Source: JBGTLW01 sp041743835
GTDB lineage: Bacteria; Planctomycetota; Phycisphaerae; Phycisphaerales; Phycisphaeraceae
Assembly: GCA_041743835.1 (NCBI GenBank)
Contig: JBGTLW010000139.1
Coordinates: 1-20,162, forward strand
Reading direction: 5' to 3'
DNA length: 20,162 bases
Made by a program: the position numbers and the translations under genes. Every line of letters begins with the position of its first letter. Position 1 is the first letter of the stretch. This document shows positions 1 through 5,306 of the stretch, one piece after another. The notes beneath the pieces are model-generated. The model ran no database searches. It saw only the letters and a list, made by a program, of their open reading frames with translations, and was not told the DNA's origin.

Positions 1-19
1 CAAGGGCAGGGACATCCAT
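1..19 (-). CDS. Possible first codons of a leftward gene, cut by the window edge
   Basis: On the minus strand an ATG at 19-17 is preceded by GGGAG (complement of roughly 27-31) with about eight bases between them, a textbook Shine-Dalgarno spacing that few genes here have. Only six codons (MDVPAL) lie inside the window, so nothing can be said about the product. Two dyad-symmetric sequences at 52-65 and 73-89 sit just upstream of this start. The call rests only on the start context and could be wrong. Confidence 0.3.
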
Positions 20-51
20 GTCAACACTCCCAAAATCAGGGGTTAAACTGT

Positions 52-65
52 CGCGTGGCCACGCG
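52..65. promoter_or_regulatory. Perfect 14-base palindrome, possible operator
   Basis: CGCGTGGCCACGCG reads identically on both strands. It lies about 33 bases upstream of the possible leftward start at 19, where an operator or promoter-overlapping site could sit. Palindromes of this length also arise by chance in GC-rich DNA, so a regulatory role is inference. Confidence 0.3.
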
Positions 66-72
66 GTCCGGT

Positions 73-89
73 CGATTCACAAAGAATCG
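73..89. promoter_or_regulatory. Dyad with 6-base arms (CGATTC / GAATCG)
   Basis: CGATTC and GAATCG are separated by ACAAA. This dyad follows the 14-base palindrome by seven bases, so the two could form a compound regulator-binding region for the leftward gene. No regulator family can be named from the half-sites. Confidence 0.25.
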
Positions 90-212
90 GCCAAACCCAC
101 CGCAGCCGAAGAATCAAGGGCGATAAATGTCTTTGCCCTGGCCAAGCGCGAACCTACGCAGGTCCAGATACCATCTATGGTTACCGACCTGGGGAGCGTG
201 CGGGCAAGCGGG

Positions 213-239
213 CGGGCGGACGCCCGGCGCCAAACATGG
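213..239 (+). repeat. Small hairpin repeat, unit 1
   Basis: A hairpin with CGGGC and GCCCG arms and a four-base loop (213-226) is followed by a GCCAAAC motif and then ATGG. The same arms and the same following motif recur at 278-305 with a different loop. Matching arms with a variable loop suggest a short REP-like or structured RNA repeat. Confidence 0.45.
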
Positions 240-277
240 GGACGCCGCCGGGGTGTGGCGGACGGCAACGGAACTTG

Positions 278-305
278 CGGGCAGATGCCCGTGGCCAAAC
301 TATGG
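278..305 (+). repeat. Small hairpin repeat, unit 2, abutting the DUF456 start
   Basis: CGGGC (278-282), loop AGAT, GCCCG (287-291), then TGGCCAAACTATGG. It matches unit 1 in both arms and in the GGC/CGCCAAAC-(T)ATGG tail. The last four bases include the start codon of the DUF456 gene at 302, so the hairpin would sit about ten bases upstream of that start in any mRNA covering it. Confidence 0.45.
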
Positions 306-847
306 ATTATTGGCTGGAGATCACGCTTTTTGTCCTGGCGATCATCGCCCTGCTCCTGATCAACTCCGCGGGGGTGATCATGGTGGCTCTGCAGCTACCG
401 GGCACGTGGGTCATGCTGCTGGCAACAGCCCTGTTTGCCTGGCTCTACTGGGGCGACGGTGACCCGATCATCGGGGGGTGGATGCTGGGCCTGCTGGCTG
501 GGCTTGCGATCCTGGGGGAACTGGTCGAGGGGTTGGCTGGGGCGTTGGGGGCCAAGGGCGCGGGGGGGACCAAGCGTGGGGTGGCGCTGGCGATCGCCCT
601 GGGCATCCTCGGGGCGATACTTGGGACGGTTTTCATCCCCATCATCGTGGTGGGCACCCTGGTCGGCGCTGCATTGGGTTCGGGGGTCGGGTCGATCTTG
701 GGGGACCTGTGGGCCGGCCGGGAATGGAAGCTGGCGCTGAAGGCTGGTGGCGGGGCCGCGGTGGGTCGATTTGCGGGGTCCGTGGGCAAGCTGGCTGTGG
801 CGTGTGTGATGTGGATGCTGGTTGTGGTGGCGCTGGTTTGGCCTTGA
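302..847 (+). CDS. DUF456 family integral membrane protein
   Basis: This is a 181-residue, very hydrophobic protein. Two membrane segments occupy about 5-31 and 36-50, with the LPGTWV motif at 32-37. A Gly-rich central part follows, with GELVEGLAGALGAK at 72-85 and a GGTKRG turn at 88-93, and then further membrane segments at about 93-135 and 163-180. This pattern and the length match the DUF456 family, small membrane proteins of unknown function found in many bacteria. The ATG at 302 was chosen because residues before it in the open frame are polar and unlike the family. No Shine-Dalgarno is visible and a small hairpin lies just upstream. The gene is monocistronic and converges on nuoH. The family call is fairly firm; no function can be given. 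Confidence 0.82.
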   Translation: MDYWLEITLFVLAIIALLLINSAGVIMVALQLPGTWVMLLATALFAWLYWGDGDPIIGGWMLGLLAGLAILGELVEGLAGALGAKGAGGTKRGVALAIALGILGAILGTVFIPIIVVGTLVGAALGSGVGSILGDLWAGREWKLALKAGGGAAVGRFAGSVGKLAVACVMWMLVVVALVWP

Positions 848-879
848 TGGGTGGGGGTCCATCGAGTACCAGCGCGACG

Positions 880-907
880 AAGCCGAGGGATGGCAATCCC
901 TCGGCTT
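880..907. terminator. Strong hairpin between convergent genes
   Basis: A perfect 12-base stem (880-891 pairing with 896-907) with the four-base loop GGCA lies between the stops of the DUF456 gene and nuoH. It is symmetric enough to end transcription from either side. There is no long T tract on either strand, although a few T and A residues follow on the plus side near 920-930. Confidence 0.7.
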
Positions 908-944
908 TGGGCCCCCGAAAATACTTTTGGTTGTAGGTCTACGT

Positions 945-2261
945 TTACGCCACTTCCGGGGGTGGGCTGAAGCGGGAGCCGACGAGGCCGATCTTGCGGT
1001 TGGTGGGCGGGCCCTTGGGGAGCATGGGGCCTACGAACATGGCCCCGACGCAGATCACCACATTGGCGACCAGGAACCACACACCCAGGTACGGCGGGTT
1101 GAGCCAGACCAGCAGGCCGATGGTCAGCATCATGACCAGCATCATGGGCACAAGCCCACGCCAGGCCAGCGTCATGAGCTGATCGAAGCGCAGGCGTGGC
1201 AGGGTCCAGCGGATCCACATCATCACGAAGATGAGCAGGAAGATCTTGAACGCGAAGATGCCGAACTTCACAAGCACCAGCGCCAGCGCCCCCAGCACGC
1301 CCCAAGACTCGGGCGCGACCACCGGCAGCAGCGCGATGCCCGGCAGCAGGTCCCACCCGCCCAGGAACAGGATGCAGAAGAACGCCGATCCGGTGATCAT
1401 GTGAATGTATTCGCCGAGGAAAAACAGCGCCCACTTCATGGACGAGTACTCGGTGTGGAACCCGCCCACCAGTTCCTGCTCAGCCTCCGCGAGATCGAAC
1501 GGCGCGCGGTTGCACTCGGCCAGGATGCAGGTGAAGAAGATGATCGCCAGCAGCGGGTGCATCAGGATGCCCCACGCCCCGCCGGCCTGCATGTTGACCA
1601 TGGCCCCCGCGTCGGTGGTCTTGAAGGTCAGCAGCATGATGAGCACGCACAGGCCCATGGGGATCTCGTAGCTGAGCATCTGAGCCGTGGCACGCAGCCC
1701 GCCGAGGAACGAGTACTTGTTGTTGGAGGCGTACGCCCCGAGGGTGATGCCATACACCGCCAGCGAGCCGATCGCGAGGATGTAGATCACGCCGATGTTG
1801 ATGGGAGCCACGGTCACCGAGGTCCACCCCGCCGCGACCGAGATCGGCCCAAGCTCGAGCCCTGGGAAGTAGAACAACCCGCCCCACGGCACCACCGCCC
1901 AGCCGATCAGCGCGGGCACGACGACCAGCACCGGTGCCATGCGGAACAGCATCTTATCCACGTTGGGTGGCGTGTAGTCTTCCTTGAACATGAGCTTGAT
2001 GCCATCCGCCAGCGCCTGCCCAAGCCCGAAGAAGTGGAAGGTGTTCACGTGCTTGAGCGGCGGGATGTACTTGCCCAGGAAGTTCCAGAGGTTGTCCTGC
2101 CCGAAAGACAGGCCCGTGCGGTTTGGCCCGATGCGGTCCTGGATCCAGGACACGACCTTCCGCTCCATGAAGATCAGGTACGCGGTGGCGATCAGCATGA
2201 TGTGGATGACAATCATGATGACGATCATCGACACGAAGAATTGTGCGGGGAGTTGGGGCAT
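945..2261 (-). CDS. nuoH: NADH-quinone oxidoreductase subunit H (complex I)
   Basis: NuoH/ND1 is the membrane subunit of complex I that helps form the quinone-binding chamber and links the hydrophilic arm to the proton-pumping arm. The 438-residue product carries the family signatures: MERK at 32-35, IQDRIGPNRTG at 40-50, AECNRAPFDLAEAE at 248-261 and RWTLPRLRFDQLM at 351-363. It is mostly transmembrane. It is longer than the roughly 325 residues of E. coli NuoH; the surplus includes a Gly/Met-rich stretch around 215-235 and an extra C-terminal hydrophobic segment at about 391-412 with a short polar tail. The ATG at 2261 was chosen because the frame upstream is Arg-rich and unlike the family. 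No other nuo gene is adjacent, and the gene diverges from lepB, so it is probably transcribed alone. Confidence 0.95.
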   Translation of the reverse strand: MPQLPAQFFVSMIVIMIVIHIMLIATAYLIFMERKVVSWIQDRIGPNRTGLSFGQDNLWNFLGKYIPPLKHVNTFHFFGLGQALADGIKLMFKEDYTPPNVDKMLFRMAPVLVVVPALIGWAVVPWGGLFYFPGLELGPISVAAGWTSVTVAPINIGVIYILAIGSLAVYGITLGAYASNNKYSFLGGLRATAQMLSYEIPMGLCVLIMLLTFKTTDAGAMVNMQAGGAWGILMHPLLAIIFFTCILAECNRAPFDLAEAEQELVGGFHTEYSSMKWALFFLGEYIHMITGSAFFCILFLGGWDLLPGIALLPVVAPESWGVLGALALVLVKFGIFAFKIFLLIFVMMWIRWTLPRLRFDQLMTLAWRGLVPMMLVMMLTIGLLVWLNPPYLGVWFLVANVVICVGAMFVGPMLPKGPPTNRKIGLVGSRFSPPPEVA

Positions 2262-2305
2262 GGCGGGTAGGTTGACTTTTTTGCGTGTGGGCGTCTGGCG
2301 CAGGG

Positions 2306-2327
2306 GGTGAAACGTCCCTGTTTCACC
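2306..2327. promoter_or_regulatory. 22-base inverted repeat in the nuoH-lepB divergent region
   Basis: GGTGAAAC and GTTTCACC, 8-base perfect arms, flank the spacer GTCCCT. The site lies between divergently transcribed nuoH and lepB. It could be an operator for one or both, or a hairpin in the nuoH leader. The regulator is unknown. Confidence 0.4.
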
Positions 2328-2346
2328 GCGGCCCGGAATCGGGCGA

Positions 2347-2354
2347 TATAGTAT
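2347..2354. promoter_or_regulatory. lepB: Candidate divergent -10 region for lepB and nuoH
   Basis: Plus strand TATAGT (2347-2352) matches five of six positions of the sigma-70 -10 consensus, about 31 bases before the lepB ATG. On the minus strand, TACTAT at 2353-2348 could serve nuoH, with a weak TTCGCA -35 eighteen bases upstream. No convincing -35 is visible for lepB. The two boxes overlap back to back. Confidence 0.35.
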
Positions 2355-2383
2355 CCTCGGACCCTCCCTCTTGCGAACGCGCC

Positions 2384-4117
2384 ATGCCCTTGAGCCAGAC
2401 GTCAGACGCCACCAGCCCGACGCCCGGCTCACCCAAGCCCACGGACGAGACCATCCGCGAGACGCTGGAGTCCATCATCATCGCCTTCGCGCTGGCGTTC
2501 GTGTTCAGGGCATACGTCGTCGAGGCGTTTGTCATCCCCACCGGGTCCATGGCCCCCACGCTCCTCGGACAGCACCTGCACACCGACTGCACCCAGTGTG
2601 GCTACGGCTTTGCTTCCGACGCCTCGGACCAGGTCACCGCGCAGAAGGACACCTTCCTCAACTGCCCGATGTGCTTCTTCCCAAACCCCACCGCAGCCGC
2701 GACACGCACACGGGCCGGCGACCGCATCCTTGTGCAGAAATACCTCTACAGCGTGGCCGAGCCGCAGCGGTGGGACATCGCGGTCTTTAAGAACCCGCGA
2801 TACCAGCCGCCCGGCCCGCGACAGAACTACATCAAACGCCTCGTCGGGCTCCCCGGCGAGCAACTGGCGCTGCTCGACGGCAACCTCTACACCCGAGCCA
2901 GCGATGACCAGCCCTGGCGCATCGCACGCAAAACAGACCCCGCGACCAACAGCCGGTGGGAGCGTGTGCAGCGGGCCGCGTGGCAGCCGATCTACCACAC
3001 GCGGTACCTCCCGCTGGACGGCGGCACCGGCAAGCCACGCATGGTCAGCATCGGCACCTACATCGACGAGCACGGCGAGCGCCAACAGCTTTTCCGCCGA
3101 CAGACCTGGGAGCAGCCGTGGCAGCCACAGTCCGGGGAGTGGGACATCAACGGCCGGCACTTCCACATGACCTCGCCGGATGCCGAGGGCTCCGCGCGCA
3201 TCGCCTTCGGGTTTGCGAAGACGGCGGATGCAGACCTCAGCTATGGCGGGCCGACCGTCCGCTACCCCTACGACCAGACGGCCTTCGGCTTCTACACCGG
3301 CAGCGACTACCTCTACTGGAGCCGCATCCGCAACGACCTTGCCAACCCACGCGATGCGATCGAGGACATACGCCTCGCGGTCACGCTTCGCCCCGACGCG
3401 GCCGACACCTCCATCCGCCTGCGCACAACCACACGCTTTGAGGGCGAGCCGGAGCCCGTGACCGCTGAGCTTTCAGCCGATGGCAGCGTGCGCCTGTGGG
3501 TGGGTAACAAGGCGGTTGCTGAGGGGGTAAAGTCCCCATCGCTTGTGCCGGGCCGCACGATGCGGATCGAGTTGTGGAGCGTCGATCAGTCGTTCGTGGT
3601 GTGGGTGGATGGTCGGCGGGTGCTGTACCACACCTACGAGTTGCCTTGGGATGTGCTGGTCAACCGCCCCGCTGCGTCCCCGGTGCCGGAGGTGTCGATC
3701 GAGATCGCGGGCGGCCCCGCGGTCATCCTCGATGCACAGTTGGACCGCGACCTCTACTTCGGCTCACACAACTCCGATGACACCCCCGCCCGCGCTGGTT
3801 TCTGGCGTCGCACCCAAGACGCACCCGCCATCGGCACGCCGGTCACCCTGGCGGCGGATGAATTCTTCGTCATCGGCGACAACGCCCCGATCAGCGAGGA
3901 TGCACGCTACTGGAATCGCTACGGCGGGTACCCGGATGTCAACCCGTGGGTCGAAGCCACCATGTTCGCTGAGAATGACTTGTCGCACGTGGGCAGAGTC
4001 CCGCGGCGGCTGATGATGGGCCGGGCATTTTTTGTGTACTACCCCGCGCCGTACGGGCTGAACCCCAACGCCTCCGGGGTGTTCCCAAACTTCGGCAAAA
4101 TGCGTTTCATCTACTGA
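2384..4117 (+). CDS. lepB: Signal peptidase I with zinc-ribbon-like and large central insertions
   Basis: Signal peptidase I cuts signal peptides from exported proteins at the outer face of the cytoplasmic membrane, using a Ser/Lys dyad. A single N-terminal membrane segment lies at about 29-46. The catalytic serine is Ser55 in IPTGSMAPTL, the general base is Lys151 in NYIKRLVGLPGE, and the late conserved box is FFVIGDN...SEDAR at 494-508. The protein has 577 residues against roughly 200-325 in ordinary enzymes. Two additions explain the surplus: paired cysteines at 69/72 and 94/97, spaced like a zinc ribbon, right after the active serine; and about 320 residues at 170-490, whose middle (about 255-455) looks beta-rich and resembles a concanavalin/LamG-like sandwich by eye. 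The ATG at 2384 has no clear Shine-Dalgarno. The enzyme call is firm; the insert fold is inference. Confidence 0.93.
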   Translation: MPLSQTSDATSPTPGSPKPTDETIRETLESIIIAFALAFVFRAYVVEAFVIPTGSMAPTLLGQHLHTDCTQCGYGFASDASDQVTAQKDTFLNCPMCFFPNPTAAATRTRAGDRILVQKYLYSVAEPQRWDIAVFKNPRYQPPGPRQNYIKRLVGLPGEQLALLDGNLYTRASDDQPWRIARKTDPATNSRWERVQRAAWQPIYHTRYLPLDGGTGKPRMVSIGTYIDEHGERQQLFRRQTWEQPWQPQSGEWDINGRHFHMTSPDAEGSARIAFGFAKTADADLSYGGPTVRYPYDQTAFGFYTGSDYLYWSRIRNDLANPRDAIEDIRLAVTLRPDAADTSIRLRTTTRFEGEPEPVTAELSADGSVRLWVGNKAVAEGVKSPSLVPGRTMRIELWSVDQSFVVWVDGRRVLYHTYELPWDVLVNRPAASPVPEVSIEIAGGPAVILDAQLDRDLYFGSHNSDDTPARAGFWRRTQDAPAIGTPVTLAADEFFVIGDNAPISEDARYWNRYGGYPDVNPWVEATMFAENDLSHVGRVPRRLMMGRAFFVYYPAPYGLNPNASGVFPNFGKMRFIY

Positions 4118-4222
4118 ACTGGCGGCGACACTGCCGGGCCTCCCGACCGACCTCGCACATCTTTAACCCTACGCTGACCGCACACTTACACGGAAGACGG
4201 GGCCGCCACGCGATTCCTCTGC

Positions 4223-4231
4223 TTATCCACA
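4223..4231 (+). promoter_or_regulatory. Consensus DnaA-box 9-mer
   Basis: TTATCCACA matches the TTATNCACA consensus exactly. It is one of two strong candidates in this gap. No dnaA, dnaN or gyrB lies nearby, so an origin role is not supported by gene context. Confidence 0.4.
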
Positions 4232-4462
4232 ATCATCAATCGGAGCCCCGCACGTCCGATATCGTCAGACGCCTCCGGGCTTCGATCAGACCGGCCACCA
4301 ACTCAAACCAAGACAGACCGAGAGCGAGCATCGTTAACAAATGCGATTGCTTGACTTATATTAATGCGGCCCTGCTATTTCCACCTTGCCACTCCGAATA
4401 TGACGCGCATTGGGTTAACAATCCAATGGCAGCTTGTCTAGCACGATTTGCAAATTCACAAG

Positions 4463-4471
4463 TTGTCCACA
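4463..4471 (+). promoter_or_regulatory. DnaA-box-like 9-mer
   Basis: TTGTCCACA differs from the classical consensus at one position. The related AAATTCACA sits three bases upstream (4452-4460) on the same strand. It lies on the far side of the AT-rich core from the box at 4223. Confidence 0.35.
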
Positions 4472-4590
4472 ACGGCTGACGGCTGATCTGGGATGCGTAC
4501 GGGTGGACCCGGCCGCTGCCGCCTGCGGGTGATGGCTCCCCGCGTGTGGTATTGGGAGCGCCCCAGCACTGCACCCGTGGCGGAAATGCG

Positions 4591-4596
4591 TATCAT
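4591..4596 (+). promoter_or_regulatory. ilvN: -10-like TATCAT box eight bases before the ilvN ATG
   Basis: TATCAT matches five of six sigma-70 -10 positions and ends eight bases before the start codon. That would place transcription start at, or a base or two before, the ATG. The intervening sequence CCCCCCGT is not a ribosome binding site, so a leaderless transcript is likely. No good -35 is seen. Confidence 0.45.
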
Positions 4597-4604
4597 CCCC
4601 CCGT

Positions 4605-5219
4605 ATGAGCGAAACGAACGCCCCCCTACGTCACGTGATTGCAGCCCTCGTCACCAATGAGCCCGGCGTCCTGGCGCAGGTCGCTGGGATGTTTGCCGCC
4701 CGAGGGTTCAACATCGACTCCCTGGTCGTTGGCCGCACCGAGAACCCCGAGCTTTCCCGCATGACCATTGTCGTCAGCGGAGACGACGCAGTCCTTGAGC
4801 AGGTCCGCAAGCAGCTCCAGAAACTGGTCCCGGTTGTGAAGGTCGTGGACTATCAGGATGTGGCGTTTGTGGAGCGCGACCTGGTGCTGGTGCAGGTCTC
4901 GACGAAAACCGAGGCCGGGGACGCCGACAAACGCGAGGAGATCATCACCCTCGCGAACCTGTTCCGTGCGAAGGTGGTGGATGTGTCCTCGGATCGGCTG
5001 ATGATCGAGCTGGCCGGAGCAGAGGATAAGCTTGAGGCCTTCATGGAACTGCTGTCGGGCTATGGCATCATCGAGCTGGCGCGGACCGGCGTGATCGCCA
5101 TGCCGCGCGGGAACGAGGCCCCCATGGGCCGACGCAGCCTCGCCCGCGCCCGTGCGGCGGAATCCGGCGGCTCAACCTCCGGCCCAACCATTGACATGGG
5201 CGACCTGCCGCCAGGCTAA
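4605..5219 (+). CDS. ilvN: Acetolactate synthase small (regulatory) subunit
   Basis: The regulatory subunit of acetohydroxyacid synthase binds branched-chain amino acids and tunes the first common step of valine, leucine and isoleucine synthesis. The 204-residue product has an N-terminal ACT domain (about 9-82) with the signature NEPGVLAQVAGMFAARGFNI at 18-37 followed by DSLVVG. A C-terminal small-subunit domain (about 95-165) ends in YGIIELARTGVIAMPRG. A polar, Arg/Gly/Ser-rich tail of about 35 residues follows and makes it longer than typical 160-175-residue homologues. The catalytic subunit (ilvB) and ilvC, often adjacent, are not here. There is no Shine-Dalgarno before the ATG; a TATCAT box eight bases upstream suggests leaderless expression. 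A hairpin follows the stop. Confidence 0.94.
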   Translation: MSETNAPLRHVIAALVTNEPGVLAQVAGMFAARGFNIDSLVVGRTENPELSRMTIVVSGDDAVLEQVRKQLQKLVPVVKVVDYQDVAFVERDLVLVQVSTKTEAGDADKREEIITLANLFRAKVVDVSSDRLMIELAGAEDKLEAFMELLSGYGIIELARTGVIAMPRGNEAPMGRRSLARARAAESGGSTSGPTIDMGDLPPG

Positions 5220-5262
5220 GCCCACCATTTGGCCACCCAATCCCGCCAATCCTGCTAACCTC

Positions 5263-5291
5263 AAGAGCGTGCCCGTGCAGGGCACGCTCTT
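5263..5291 (+). terminator. Hairpin between ilvN and the glycosyltransferase gene
   Basis: A perfect 12-base stem (5263-5274 with 5280-5291) closes on the five-base loop GTGCA. Only three T residues occur around the 3' end of the stem, so termination may be partial. It ends fifteen bases before the next start codon and just before that gene's ribosome binding site, so it could also act as a leader hairpin. Confidence 0.6.
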
Positions 5292-5306
5292 TCGTTGAGG
5301 CTCACC

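Larger units (their letters stand above)
20..301. other. Intergenic region with dyads and paired small hairpins
   Basis: No convincing gene is seen here. Open frames crossing it are rich in Arg, Gly and Trp without domain-like character. It holds a perfect 14-base palindrome (52-65), a dyad with 6-base arms (73-89) and two similar hairpin units (213-239 and 278-305), each listed separately. The second unit contains the DUF456 start codon. Confidence 0.6.
4118..4604. other. 487-base gap with an AT-rich core flanked by DnaA-box-like 9-mers
   Basis: No supported gene was found. A 72-codon minus-strand frame (4356-4574) has no recognisable features. The centre (about 4330-4465) is much richer in A and T than its surroundings. 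A perfect DnaA-box consensus TTATCCACA is at 4223-4231, and TTGTCCACA, the form favoured in some high-GC bacteria, is at 4463-4471, with a weaker AAATTCACA at 4452-4460. An inverted ATTGG/CCAAT pair flanks GTTAAC near 4409-4427. TTGACT at 4351 could be a -35 element but lacks a good partner. It may be a regulatory region, a DnaA-binding locus or simply degenerate DNA. Confidence 0.5.

Noticed and set aside
18..359. 113-codon plus-strand frame at the window start
   Set aside because: No domain-like character, no ribosome site, and it overlaps the start of the DUF456 gene in another frame.
1954..1962. TTATCCACG, a near DnaA box inside nuoH
   Set aside because: One mismatch and located in a conserved coding region with no AT-rich neighbour; likely chance.
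822..2270. 482-codon plus-strand open frame opposite nuoH
   Set aside because: Its translation is dominated by His, Gln, Asp and Arg with no domain, the usual antisense shadow of a membrane protein gene in GC-rich DNA; nuoH on the other strand carries clear family motifs.
2262..2432. Longer N-terminus for nuoH (start at 2432)
   Set aside because: It would add 57 Arg-rich residues unlike NuoH and run into the lepB coding region; the ATG at 2261 gives the family N-terminus.
4405..4475. Integron attC-like site around the GTTAAC inverted repeat
   Set aside because: The core RYYYAAC/GTTRRRY pairing does not fit, and no integrase or cassette is present.
4356..4574. 72-codon minus-strand frame in the lepB-ilvN gap
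   Set aside because: No recognisable motif, no start context, and it reads through the AT-rich core where chance codons differ from local usage; kept only as part of the gap description.
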